NCBI RefSeq assembly: GCF_000174195.1
Contig: NZ_ACFY01000095.1
Span: 1 to 53,285, forward strand
Direction: 5' to 3'
Length of the DNA: 53,285 bases
Origin: Roseburia inulinivorans DSM 16841
GTDB lineage: Bacteria; Bacillota; Clostridia; Lachnospirales; Lachnospiraceae
Of this stretch, positions 36,296 through 45,429 are shown one piece after another. Made by a program: the position numbers and the translations under genes. Position 1 is the stretch's first letter. Every line of letters starts with the position of its first letter. A model generated the notes under the pieces. The model had not been told where the DNA came from, made no database searches, and saw only the letters and a program-made list of their open reading frames with translations.

Positions 36296-38941
36296 CTATT
36301 TCATCTGTGCAAGACGCTCTTTGACCTGAGCCATCATCTGCTCATAGCCTGCAAGCTTCTCTTTTTCTTCCTGCACTTTTGCTTCCGGAGCTTTGCTTAA
36401 GAATTTCTCATTGGAAAGCATTCCTTTGGAACGCGCAAGTTCTTTTTCAAGACGTGCCTGTTCTTTTAACAGACGTTCTTTTTCTTTTTCAAAGTCTACT
36501 AAATCTTCCAGTGGAAGGTAAAGTGTTGCTCCAGGAATTACAACGGAAACAGCATCCTCCTCGATTCCTGTCTTATCTGCCTGTACTGCGATCTCACTTG
36601 CACCTGCAAGGTTTACATAAACTTCTTTGTTTGATTCAAACGTGTCTCTGATTTTCGCATCGTCAGATACAATGAAAATCTTTGCTTTTCTTGATGGTGG
36701 AACATCCATTTCAGTACGGAGGTTGCGAACACCTTTTACAAGGTCTTTGCAGTGCTCTACCATCTCTTCCTCTGCTGCAAAGTTCCATTCTGCTTTGTAT
36801 TCCGGCCATTTTGCGAGCATAATGGTGTCTTCTTCCGGGTGAAGCGTACAGAAGATTTCCTCTGTGATAAACGGCATAAATGGATGTAACAGCTTTAATG
36901 CCTCTGTCAGTACCGTCTTTAAGGTCCAGAATGCTGCATTTGCAGATGCCGGATCATTCTCTTTGTTATAGGTACGAACTTTTGTGATCTCGATGTACCA
37001 GTCACAGAATTCATCCCAGATAAAGTCATAAACTTTCTGTACGGCGATACCCATCTCGAATTTATCCATGTTCTCTGTCACATCTTTTGCAAGTGTGTTC
37101 ACTCTGGATAAAATCCATTTGTCGGCTGCCTTTAATTCATCGAGAGCAGGGGTTTTGATCTCTGCGCCCTCTAAGTTCATCATGATGAAACGGGAAGCAT
37201 TCCATACTTTATTGGCAAAGTTTCTGGAAGACTCTACTCTCTCCCAGTAGAAACGCATATCGTTACCAGGTGCATTGCCTGTGATCAGTGTCAGACGAAG
37301 TGCGTCAGCACCATATTTGTCAATAACCTCTAACGGATCGATACCGTTTCCAAGAGACTTACTCATCTTACGTCCCTGGGAGTCACGTACCAGACCGTGG
37401 AATAATACGGTATGGAATGGCGCTTTTCCCATCTGCTCGTAACCGGAGAAGATCATACGGATTACCCAGAAGAAGATAATATCATATCCGGTTACTAAAA
37501 CATCATTTGGATAAAAGTAATCTAAGTCTTCTGTTTTTTCCGGCCAGCCAAGTGTTGAGAATGGCCATAAAGCAGAGGAGAACCAGGTATCTAAGGTATC
37601 CGGGTCCTGTGTCATATGGGTGCATCCACATTTCGGACACTTATGAGGTGCTTCTTTCGCAACTACCATCTCGCCACACTCATCACAGTAGTATGCCGGG
37701 ATTCTGTGTCCCCACCATAACTGTCTGGAAATACACCAGTCACGGATATTGTCTGTCCAGTTGAAGTATGTCTTCTCCATACGTTTTGGAAGTAACTGGA
37801 TCTCTCCGTTCTTAACGCCTTCAACGGCCGGTTTGATCATCTCATCCATCTTAACGAACCACTGCTGTTTGATCATTGGCTCAACTGTTGTGCCACAGCG
37901 GTCATGTGTACCTACGTTGTGGGAATGTGGAACAACTTTTACTAAAAGTCCTGCTTCCTCTAAATCTTTTACTAATGCTTTTCTGCACTCGTAGCGATCC
38001 ATTCCCTCATATTTTCCTGCTAACTTGTTCATGGTTGCATCGTCATTGATGACAACGATTTCTTCCAGGTTGTGGCGTTTTCCAACCTCAAAGTCGTTCG
38101 GGTCATGGGCTGGTGTGATCTTCACACATCCGGTTCCAAACTCTTTGTCTACATATGGATCAGCGATCACCGGAATCTCACGGTCTGTCATCGGAAGTTT
38201 TAACATTTTTCCAACGATGTCTTTGTATCTCTCATCATCCGGGTTTACAGCAACAGCAGTATCTCCGAATAAAGTCTCCGGTCTTGTTGTTGCGATCTCA
38301 ACGAATCTTCCTTCTTCACCAACTACCGGATAGTTGATGTGCCAGAAGAATCCATCCTGTTCTTCATGCTCTACCTCCGCATCGGAAATAGATGTCTTAC
38401 ACACCGGACACCAGTTTACGATACGGGAACCCTTGTAGATATATCCTTTTTCATATAATTTAATAAAAACTTCCTGTACGGCATCAGAACATCCTTTATC
38501 CATGGTAAAACGCTCTCTCTGCCAGTCAGCAGAAGATCCCATTTTCTTTAACTGGTTGATGATACGATTGCCGTATTCCTCTCTCCACTCCCAGCATTTC
38601 TCTAAGAAACCTTCTCTTCCGAGGTCTGCCTTATCGATTCCTTTTTCTTTTAAGGACTGGATCACTTTTACTTCGGTTGCAATGGAAGCATGGTCAGTTC
38701 CAGGCTGCCATAATGCATTGTAACCCTGCATTCTCTTGTAGCGGATCAAAATATCCTGCATGGTATTGTCTAATGCATGTCCCATATGAAGCTGTCCAGT
38801 AATGTTTGGTGGAGGCATCACAATCGTGAATGGTTTCTTGCTGCGGTCTACTTCTGCATGGAAGTAACCGTTGTCTTCCCATTTTTTATAAAGGCGTTCT
38901 TCAATGCCCTTTGGGTCATAGGTCTTTGCTAATTCCTTCAT
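36296..38941 (-). CDS. valS: Valyl-tRNA synthetase
   Basis: The 881-aa class I synthetase has PPPNITGQLHMGHALD (HIGH-type motif), the editing domain with ATTRPETLFGDTAV, KMSKSLGN-type signature RKMSKSLGNGIDP, and a C-terminal coiled-coil arm (KEKERLLKEQARLEKELAR). The start at 38941 follows aaagga; the open frame continues 70 codons further upstream through an unusual GC-rich element, but MKELAKTYDP is where the family starts. Expression is controlled by a tRNA-Val-sensing T-box. Confidence 0.97.
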   Translation of the reverse strand: MKELAKTYDPKGIEERLYKKWEDNGYFHAEVDRSKKPFTIVMPPPNITGQLHMGHALDNTMQDILIRYKRMQGYNALWQPGTDHASIATEVKVIQSLKEKGIDKADLGREGFLEKCWEWREEYGNRIINQLKKMGSSADWQRERFTMDKGCSDAVQEVFIKLYEKGYIYKGSRIVNWCPVCKTSISDAEVEHEEQDGFFWHINYPVVGEEGRFVEIATTRPETLFGDTAVAVNPDDERYKDIVGKMLKLPMTDREIPVIADPYVDKEFGTGCVKITPAHDPNDFEVGKRHNLEEIVVINDDATMNKLAGKYEGMDRYECRKALVKDLEEAGLLVKVVPHSHNVGTHDRCGTTVEPMIKQQWFVKMDEMIKPAVEGVKNGEIQLLPKRMEKTYFNWTDNIRDWCISRQLWWGHRIPAYYCDECGEMVVAKEAPHKCPKCGCTHMTQDPDTLDTWFSSALWPFSTLGWPEKTEDLDYFYPNDVLVTGYDIIFFWVIRMIFSGYEQMGKAPFHTVLFHGLVRDSQGRKMSKSLGNGIDPLEVIDKYGADALRLTLITGNAPGNDMRFYWERVESSRNFANKVWNASRFIMMNLEGAEIKTPALDELKAADKWILSRVNTLAKDVTENMDKFEMGIAVQKVYDFIWDEFCDWYIEITKVRTYNKENDPASANAAFWTLKTVLTEALKLLHPFMPFITEEIFCTLHPEEDTIMLAKWPEYKAEWNFAAEEEMVEHCKDLVKGVRNLRTEMDVPPSRKAKIFIVSDDAKIRDTFESNKEVYVNLAGASEIAVQADKTGIEEDAVSVVIPGATLYLPLEDLVDFEKEKERLLKEQARLEKELARSKGMLSNEKFLSKAPEAKVQEEKEKLAGYEQMMAQVKERLAQMK

Positions 38942-38966
38942 TTGTCTTTTCCTTTCTTTTTGCTTC

Positions 38967-39187
38967 GGCATTGCGAAACTCGAATTTACATTACGAACGT
39001 TGTGAAACCGTAACAAAATTTTCGAAAACACGCTTCCGCTACGTGTCGCTCGCAACGGTGCTAGCATGCCAGCCACAGCTAGCGCTATGACTGCCAAGCA
39101 AGAACCGGCGGCTCCCCAGTGTCTTCTCAAGCTTTCGTTACATTTCCACAACTCAATTCATATTTTCTACGAGTTTCGAAATTGCCT
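38967..39187. repeat. GC-rich element with imperfect terminal inverted repeats in the valS leader
   Basis: Two arms of about 50 nt (38967-39017 and 39134-39187) are imperfect inverted copies, sharing CGAAACTCG, GTTGTG and GTAAC blocks in the same order. They enclose a centre that is much richer in GC than its surroundings and contains two GCTAGC sites. It lies between the T-box terminator and the valS ribosome site, and its minus-strand reading frame is open and in phase with valS. It looks like a small non-autonomous mobile or REP-type element. No transposase is nearby. Confidence 0.6.
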
Positions 39188-39240
39188 AACTAATTAATTC
39201 ATCTTTTCTCCCGACGTGCACACTCGAGAGCAAGCGTGCA

Positions 39241-39276
39241 AAAAAGCCCTTCACATCCTTACGGATGCAAAGGGCG
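39241..39276 (-). terminator. T-box terminator of the valS leader
   Basis: A stem GCCCTTTGCATCC paired with GGATGTGAAGGGC is followed by six U on the minus strand. It competes with the antiterminator formed by the T-box sequence just upstream. Confidence 0.9.
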
Positions 39277-39587
39277 TGTCAACGCGGTACCACCTTTGTT
39301 ATGTTGTAAAAACAACATATCTCTGCCGGCTCATTCCTAAGCCACTGTCCGGTAACGGGGACAACTCGTTCTCGCTTACTTCTGACTGCTTCTGGCGATA
39401 TACGAAAATTTTCTCCGCATGATCAACTTGCAAGTTCTGCCACTTATCTGCAACAGACAGGTTCAGCGCGACGGTTCAAAAGCTACCTTCCACACAACAT
39501 GTTCTGGTGACATCTCTCAGCCGGTGAATGTCATTCTCTTTCAGGTGTCTGTGTGTACTCCTCTTTCTCATCACCTTTTTATATCTT
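39241..39587 (-). promoter_or_regulatory. T-box leader (tRNA-Val) of valS
   Basis: The hallmark T-box sequence AAGGTGGTACCGCGTTG lies at 39297-39281 (minus strand), just before the terminator. Stem I features are visible upstream: GAGGAGTACAC near the base and GGCTGAGAGATGTC in the distal part. The specifier is probably GTA (valine) at 39486-39484, in GGAAGGTAGCTTTTGAAC. Uncharged tRNA-Val pairing here and at the T-box would favour readthrough into valS. Confidence 0.9.
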
Positions 39588-39592
39588 TTTTC

Positions 39593-39621
39593 ATCATAAA
39601 AGCTAAAGTGGCATTTGTCAA
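39593..39621 (-). promoter_or_regulatory. Promoter of the valS T-box leader
   Basis: Minus strand consensus -35 TTGACA (39621-39616), 17-nt spacer, -10 TATGAT (39598-39593). Confidence 0.75.
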
Positions 39622-39626
39622 CTGAT

Positions 39627-39674
39627 TTTTTACACGTGATCTTTGATCAGTTTTTACATGTGATCTTTGATCAG
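39627..39674. repeat. 24-bp tandem duplication at the end of the 73-aa gene
   Basis: Two adjacent copies (39627-39650 and 39651-39674) of a 24-bp unit differ at one base. The unit spans the stop codon of the 73-aa gene, so the codons for LIKDHM-stop are repeated downstream as LIKDHV-stop. Confidence 0.85.
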
Positions 39675-39875
39675 TGAAACAATTCCTACAATTGCAAGTA
39701 CGATCAGCGCTGCATATGCCAGACCACTCACAAATAATCCAATAATGACTAATGGCAAAAATACAATATTAACAATAATCTTGGTAATGCTCCATGTTGC
39801 CTTGATTGCAAAAACAAGCAGTTTTCCAAAAACGCCCAGCATTAGCACGATAAATAAAAATGTTAACATATTCAT
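39654..39875 (-). CDS. Small two-helix membrane protein downstream of tetR
   Basis: The 73-aa protein is almost wholly hydrophobic, with two or three helices (TFLFIVLMLGVFGKLLVFAI and IVFLPLVIIGLFVSGLAYAA) and a short polar end, LIKDHM. It starts 10 nt after the TetR stop with an AGGAAGAAGGA site (ATG at 39875 or 39869), so it belongs to the RND-tetR transcript. I cannot name it; a small accessory or stress membrane protein is possible. Confidence 0.65.
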   Translation of the reverse strand: MNMLTFLFIVLMLGVFGKLLVFAIKATWSITKIIVNIVFLPLVIIGLFVSGLAYAALIVLAIVGIVSLIKDHM

Positions 39876-39884
39876 TCCTTCTTC

Positions 39885-40514
39885 CTATCCTAATAATTTC
39901 AACAGATTCTGATAGACATATTCTCTCAGAAAATCTGCCTCCAGGTCAAGTTCGATTTTTTTCTCTGCTGCGATGCGGTACATAAAATAGACCGAAAGCT
40001 GGGTTTCGACCGCGGCTCTTCGCAGGAAAACATTCTCCTCCCGGATCAGACCTTCGCGGACACCCTCCTCCACAATGCAGTCGATAATCTCGTTTTTCTC
40101 CTTATCACAGCACTGCTGTTTCATACGCTCATACTCATCTTTCAGATTCTTTGGTATCTCGTATGATTCCAATACCATTTTTATCAGGAAAAAGACACCC
40201 TGCTTTTCTTTTACATGCTCATCAATAAAATCCATGACCTCATTAATTTTCTGTTGAAACGTTCTGTTATCTGTAGAAATTACCTGCAGTTTTTCAAAGC
40301 ACACTTTCACATAATATAAAATTGCAGAAGAGATTATCTCTTCCTTTGAAGAAAAATATTCGTATGCCGTTCCTTTTCCAATGCCTGCCCGGCCTGTGAT
40401 ATCAGCTACTTTTAAAGTGTTGATATCACAGCCTTCATTAATGAACTCAATGACTGCCTGATACAGGGCAAGCACTTTCTGTGGTGGATCGTGGATCAGT
40501 TTCTGCTCATCCAT
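39885..40514 (-). CDS. TetR-family transcriptional regulator
   Basis: The 209-aa protein has the TetR helix-turn-helix (LKVADITGRAGIGKGTAYEY followed by FSSKEEIISSAI) and a helical ligand domain. It overlaps the stop codon of the RND transporter by one base (TAATG), so the pump and its regulator are translationally coupled. A palindrome TGACC-AGTC-GGTCG just downstream of the pump's -10 is its likely operator, giving autorepression. Confidence 0.93.
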   Translation of the reverse strand: MDEQKLIHDPPQKVLALYQAVIEFINEGCDINTLKVADITGRAGIGKGTAYEYFSSKEEIISSAILYYVKVCFEKLQVISTDNRTFQQKINEVMDFIDEHVKEKQGVFFLIKMVLESYEIPKNLKDEYERMKQQCCDKEKNEIIDCIVEEGVREGLIREENVFLRRAAVETQLSVYFMYRIAAEKKIELDLEADFLREYVYQNLLKLLG

Positions 40515-43500
40515 TATAAGTCCTCCTCGACCATGCTCTTATTGCGGTTGAATGCATCATAAATACATGGAACAACGATCAGAGTTAACAGTGTACCATA
40601 TAACAAACCGCCAACCGTTACGATCGCCATTGGCTGCATCATTTCTGAACCTTCTCCAAGTCCGACTGCCATCGTGGACATGGACAGGATCGTGGTGAGT
40701 GCAGTCATAAGAATCGGACGAAGCCTTGTTTTTCCGGATTCGATAATGGCATCTTTTTTTTCCATTCCGCCACGGCGGAGCTGGTTGATAAAGTCTACCA
40801 TAACGATACCGTTATTTACGATAATTCCGGCGAGCATGACAAATCCGATCATTGCCACAACGCTGACTTCGTTACCGGTAAAGTAAAGTGCGAACAGACC
40901 GCCTGTAAATGCCAGCGGAATCGTAAACATAATGATAAACGGCGACAACAGCGACTGGAACTGTGCTACCATGACCAGGTAAATGAAGATTACCGCCAAA
41001 AGAAGCATCAGATACAACTGATTCATCGCATCTGCGATCATCTCATCCTCACCTGCCATCTCAATGGAGTATCCTTCCGGCAGATTGATCTTATCTAACT
41101 CTTTCTGGATTTCATTACTCAGCAGACTGACATTATGGTCATCATCCACTCCTGCGGTCACACTGATATATCTGGTCTGCGCATCACGGTTGATCGTTCC
41201 TAATGTGTAACCTTCCTCAAACTGTGCAATATCAGAAAGCGCTGTTTCTGTCTCGTTTCCTTCTCTGTCTGTATAGGTAAAGGTCAGTTTTTTGATATCA
41301 TCCAATGTAACATCGGACTGCTCCTCGCTCTGTACATAAACCTGATAATCATTTACATCGGTAGAGATTGTCGTTGCAGATGTTGAGGATGCCATCTCAC
41401 CGTAAACAAGCTGGAATACCTGTGCAACGGTCATGCCGTATTTCGCAGCTTTTTCCTTGTCTACAGAAATGGTGAAAGACGGTGTCGTATTGTCAAGTCC
41501 ATCATCCACATCCACAGTTCCCTCGGTGTTCTCTACTACTTTTGCAACTTCTCCTGCAAGTTCCTGCAGTTTATCGAGATCATTTCCTTTTACATTGATC
41601 GTCAGTCCACTTCCCATTAACGCTGTCATATCGGAAGCTGAAGTATCGGTTGTCACCTCACAGTCCATATCTTTGGTCAGTTCATCCAACTGTGCGGTCA
41701 CATCTGCGCTGCTCACTTCAGATTCTTCATCCAGAATCATATACATGGAAATACTGTCTGTAGAACTGCTTCCCATCATGGAAAGAGCACTTCCGCCTGC
41801 CATGGCACCAATGGTCTCAATGCCATCGATCGTCAATGCTTTTTCCACGACTTCATCTGCCATTTCTGTCAGTTCGTCAAACGTTAGTGTCTGATCCTCT
41901 TTTGCTGAAATCGTCGCACTGATCTGGTTCGTTTCCATATTCATATCCATGAAAGAATATCCTCTGGAAAATGCTGCCACAACACTTGTTCCAAGCAGTA
42001 CGATCACCGCGATAAATACGACCGGCTTGAAACGCAGACATACCGCTAAAATTTTTCCATAAGAATCTTTTACTTTGTCAAAGAAATTATGCCTGATCTC
42101 TTTTGTATTTTTTAATAATCCTGCTGCCATCATCGGCACGAAAGTCAATGCCATAAGAAGACTGGCTGCAAGCGTAAATGCAATTGTCAGTGCAATATCC
42201 ACAAATAACTGTCTTGTGATACCCTCTGTAAAAATAATCGGTGCAAATACACAGACGGTTGTAAGTGTGGATGCTATGATTGCTCCTGTCACCTGTGAAG
42301 CACCTTCCACGGCTGCTTTCCGGATGGAATATCCCTCTCCCCGCAATCGATAGATGTTCTCGATCACGACAATGGAGTTATCCACCAACATACCAATTCC
42401 GAGTGCCAGCCCCGACAGCGAAATGATGTTTAACGTAATATGCGTAAAGTACATCAGTACCACTGCAAAAACAACACTGAGCGGAATGGAACATGCTATT
42501 ACAAGTGTAGGTCTCATATCTTTTAAGAATAATAACAATACAATAATTGCAAGGATGGCTCCCACGATCATGTTTTCTACGACTGATTTCACGATCATGT
42601 CAATGTAAATACCCTGATTCATGAGAACGCTCAAATGTAAATCTGTATTTTCTTTTTCCAGGCTGTCAAATTTATCCAATAACCGGTCTGTCACATCTCC
42701 GGTGGAATAGCCGGTCTGCTTTTCAATCGAAAGCATCACCGCCGGATTTCCATTTACTTTGGAATAGGAATCTCCGGAATTGTCAATGTATTCGATATCT
42801 GCCACATCTGACAGTCTGATCGGCTCGATACCATCCATACCAAGATCCATCAGAACGAGATTTTCAAGATCAGCTTTGGATGTCACCTCATCTCCGACTC
42901 GCACCAGATACTGCTCATTCCCCTCTGTCACATAACCTGCCGGCATGGAGAAGTTCTGCGCTGTCAGAAGATTTTTTAAGGTATCCATTGTGAGGATCGT
43001 GTTCAGATCCGCTGAATCTTTTGCCTGTTCTTTTGCATCATCTAACTGGCTCTGTCCCTCTTCGATCTTATTTGCTGCAACAGCAAGATCCGCATATCCC
43101 TTGCTCATCTCCATGATACCGGATATCTGGGATTCATTTAAAGTCACTAATGCGTCATCTAAAGACGTTTTACCGTCTGCCACCTGTGTCTGGGCAGACT
43201 CGATCGTCGCAATTCCCGTCGCAATCTGCGTCTTGCTCTCACTTAATTTTGAGATTGCAGCAGGAATGTCTTTGTAAGAAGTCAACGTCACGCCTGCATC
43301 TGCAAAAGAGGATGCCTGACTCGTCAGCATCACATTGATATCATCCAGTTTGGACTGTAATGTCACGATCTGGCTGGCAATGTCACTCTCACTTGTATAG
43401 GAAGTCCCTGCCTGTGCATTGATCTGGGCAATGGCTGTGGATTCCATGTATGCGATGAAATCGGATTCACTGGCCGCATTTTTATATGCTTCTAACATTT

Positions 43501-44614
43501 TAGGATCTGCCTGTAAAGTTGAAATCACTGTTTTCAACTGATTCGCCTGTTCCTGTGTCATCTGACCATATTGAACCGCTGCTGCAAGCGCTTCCTCCAC
43601 TGTCATGTCTGCACCTGTCATTGGATTTTTTGCTGTTAAAATTGCCATTACACCATTGTGCGCCTGATATAACTGCTTTGCCCCACTCTTCGCCTGGCTG
43701 ACACCGTCTTTTGCTTTCTGTAAACCGTCAATCGCGCTCTGTAACTGCGTTGCTCCATCATAAGCTGACTGTAACGACTTGATTGCACCATCCATGGACG
43801 ACTGTGATTTCTGAAGATCTGATAATTGTGTGGTCAGATCTGCTTCGGTGTTAAACAGTTGGATTTTATTATTAATGATCTCATTTTCACCTGCTCCGAG
43901 CTGGCTTCCCATCTCTTTTTCACCATCGGAAAGCTTCTTTTTCCCACTGTCGATCTGGGAAGATGCCTTGTCTAACTCTGCCTGTGCATCTGTAAACTGG
44001 GCATCTATTTTGCTTAAAATCTGTTCGTTTAAAGCATCTATTTTTTCCTGATTCATGGTTACCTGAAGGTCCGTATCCAGCACACCTGTTGCCGTCACAG
44101 ATGCCACACCCTCGATACTCTCAAACAGCGGTAATAATTCATTGTCCACATAATCAGATACCTCTGCCTGATCCATTCCATCCACATCTGCGGATGCGAT
44201 CATGACCGGCATCATATCCGGATCGATCTGCATAATGATTGGTGTGCCCACTGAATCCGGAAATTGTCCGGTCAACTGATCCAGCTGCTGCTGGATCTCA
44301 ATCATGGCAGAATCCATGTTTGTGCTCTGTTCATACTCCAAAACAACCATAGAATAGTTATCATAGGACATGGAACTTACATTATTAATATTGGAAGTCG
44401 TCGCCATTGCCGCTTCGATCGGCGATGTCACATCTTTTTCCACTTCCTCCGGACTTGCCCCCACATCTGTTGTGACAACGATCACATACGGCAGATTCAT
44501 TGCCGGCAGCAGATCTGTTGTCATCCTCGTCAGCGAAACAACTCCTAAAACGATCACCAGTACAACAGCCACTAACACTGTGTACGGACGTTTTACACTA
44601 TACTTTGGAATCAT
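40514..44614 (-). CDS. RND-family efflux transporter with a large coiled-coil insert
   Basis: The 1366-aa protein is an AcrB/SwrC-like RND pump: 12 membrane helices are expected, with the IPLSVVFAVVLMYFTHITLN, GMLVDNSIVVIENIYRLRGE (central helix with the proton-relay Asp-Asn) and GIIVNNGIVMVDFINQLRRG segments. It is about 330 residues longer than AcrB because the first extracytoplasmic loop carries an Ala/Ser/Gln-rich helical insert (about 200-545) that looks like a long coiled-coil hairpin. No membrane-fusion or outer-membrane partner is encoded nearby, as expected in a Gram-positive cell. The start at 44614 has aggaggt upstream. Substrate unknown. Confidence 0.92.
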   Translation of the reverse strand: MIPKYSVKRPYTVLVAVVLVIVLGVVSLTRMTTDLLPAMNLPYVIVVTTDVGASPEEVEKDVTSPIEAAMATTSNINNVSSMSYDNYSMVVLEYEQSTNMDSAMIEIQQQLDQLTGQFPDSVGTPIIMQIDPDMMPVMIASADVDGMDQAEVSDYVDNELLPLFESIEGVASVTATGVLDTDLQVTMNQEKIDALNEQILSKIDAQFTDAQAELDKASSQIDSGKKKLSDGEKEMGSQLGAGENEIINNKIQLFNTEADLTTQLSDLQKSQSSMDGAIKSLQSAYDGATQLQSAIDGLQKAKDGVSQAKSGAKQLYQAHNGVMAILTAKNPMTGADMTVEEALAAAVQYGQMTQEQANQLKTVISTLQADPKMLEAYKNAASESDFIAYMESTAIAQINAQAGTSYTSESDIASQIVTLQSKLDDINVMLTSQASSFADAGVTLTSYKDIPAAISKLSESKTQIATGIATIESAQTQVADGKTSLDDALVTLNESQISGIMEMSKGYADLAVAANKIEEGQSQLDDAKEQAKDSADLNTILTMDTLKNLLTAQNFSMPAGYVTEGNEQYLVRVGDEVTSKADLENLVLMDLGMDGIEPIRLSDVADIEYIDNSGDSYSKVNGNPAVMLSIEKQTGYSTGDVTDRLLDKFDSLEKENTDLHLSVLMNQGIYIDMIVKSVVENMIVGAILAIIVLLLFLKDMRPTLVIACSIPLSVVFAVVLMYFTHITLNIISLSGLALGIGMLVDNSIVVIENIYRLRGEGYSIRKAAVEGASQVTGAIIASTLTTVCVFAPIIFTEGITRQLFVDIALTIAFTLAASLLMALTFVPMMAAGLLKNTKEIRHNFFDKVKDSYGKILAVCLRFKPVVFIAVIVLLGTSVVAAFSRGYSFMDMNMETNQISATISAKEDQTLTFDELTEMADEVVEKALTIDGIETIGAMAGGSALSMMGSSSTDSISMYMILDEESEVSSADVTAQLDELTKDMDCEVTTDTSASDMTALMGSGLTINVKGNDLDKLQELAGEVAKVVENTEGTVDVDDGLDNTTPSFTISVDKEKAAKYGMTVAQVFQLVYGEMASSTSATTISTDVNDYQVYVQSEEQSDVTLDDIKKLTFTYTDREGNETETALSDIAQFEEGYTLGTINRDAQTRYISVTAGVDDDHNVSLLSNEIQKELDKINLPEGYSIEMAGEDEMIADAMNQLYLMLLLAVIFIYLVMVAQFQSLLSPFIIMFTIPLAFTGGLFALYFTGNEVSVVAMIGFVMLAGIIVNNGIVMVDFINQLRRGGMEKKDAIIESGKTRLRPILMTALTTILSMSTMAVGLGEGSEMMQPMAIVTVGGLLYGTLLTLIVVPCIYDAFNRNKSMVEEDL

Positions 44615-44673
44615 TCTCTTACCTCCTGAAACATGATATATCTGATTGGCTGCTGTATTCCTGCAAGCCAGAA

Positions 44674-44689
44674 CTGACCAGTCGGTCGG
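44674..44689. promoter_or_regulatory. Candidate TetR operator
   Basis: TGACC-AGTC-GGTCG (core 44675-44688) is a near-palindrome of the kind bound by TetR-family repressors, placed just downstream of the RND -10 where binding would block transcription. Confidence 0.55.
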
Positions 44690-44697
44690 CAATCATC

Positions 44698-44725
44698 AGT
44701 TTACTCCTCTCTCATCAAAATGCAA
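44698..44725 (-). promoter_or_regulatory. Candidate promoter of the RND-tetR operon
   Basis: Minus strand -35 TTGCAT (44725-44720), 16-nt spacer, -10 TAAACT (44703-44698), immediately before the operator-like palindrome. Confidence 0.45.
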
Positions 44726-44784
44726 GGAAAATCGGACAGAATTTAGAATTATTTTAGAAATGGAACAAAATTTCCTATTTACGC

Positions 44785-44812
44785 AAAAATGGAGTACCTA
44801 TCGGTACTCCAT
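44785..44812 (-). terminator. Terminator of the CheW-like gene
   Basis: A 10-bp perfect stem ATGGAGTACC/GGTACTCCAT (44789-44798 and 44803-44812) is followed by UUUU on the minus strand. Confidence 0.8.
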
Positions 44813-44867
44813 CCCACGAGACTGTATCTTTCCAATATATAATAACAGAGGCTTTACTCTTTTTTGT

Positions 44868-45311
44868 TTATGACTGTTGTTCTACCAATTTCTGTATTGC
44901 CTGCTGCTCTGCTTCCGGCATCAGCTTTGATACCTCGATCAGAACGATCAGTTCTTTTGCATAGGAAGCAACCTCATCAAAACAATTTTCTACTGCTTTC
45001 ATAATGACTGGCATGGAAATAACCTTCTCATCCGGGACATCAATAATCTCATCCACGTTTCCAACCTCAAGCCCAATCTTTGTACCATTCATGGATGCAA
45101 CGATGATATTGTTGATTTCCTGTTCCGGATAATGAAACTGTTCTGCCAGACTGTACACTGCAATAACTTCTCCGTGCAGATTCATGATCCCATGAACCTG
45201 TGGCAGTGAATTTGGAATATTCACCACATTCATTCTTGTTTCAATGGATTCCACATCATTGACAGGAATACCAAACTTCACTCCATTTAACAAAAATGTA
45301 AGTAACTGCAT
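44868..45311 (-). CDS. CheW-like chemotaxis coupling protein
   Basis: The 147-aa protein is a single CheW domain: TFLLNGVKFGIPVNDVESIE, NVVNIPNSLPQVHGIMNLHG (conserved N-RG-like turn, here NLHG), IDVPDEKVISMP. It would couple receptors to CheA or act as a CheV-like adaptor without a receiver domain. The start at 45311 has AAAGGAG upstream; the longer frame to 45395 has no site. It is monocistronic; the nearest receptor gene is 14 kb away. Confidence 0.9.
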   Translation of the reverse strand: MQLLTFLLNGVKFGIPVNDVESIETRMNVVNIPNSLPQVHGIMNLHGEVIAVYSLAEQFHYPEQEINNIIVASMNGTKIGLEVGNVDEIIDVPDEKVISMPVIMKAVENCFDEVASYAKELIVLIEVSKLMPEAEQQAIQKLVEQQS

Positions 45312-45429
45312 TATAATCTCTGTCTCCTTTCTTATGATTCGATCTCGGGACATTTCGCAGTATCCATAAGACCTGCAAAAAGGGGACTGGCACAAAAGTA
45401 CCGCCCCACTATTCTGTTCTCACCCTATT

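Noticed and set aside
38942..39151. N-terminal extension of ValS by 70 codons
   Set aside because: The family starts at MKELAKTYDP with a ribosome site; the extra codons run through the GC-rich element. Kept only as part of that finding.
42075..44051. Plus-strand frames opposite the RND gene
   Set aside because: Antisense shadows of a long, well-supported coding region.
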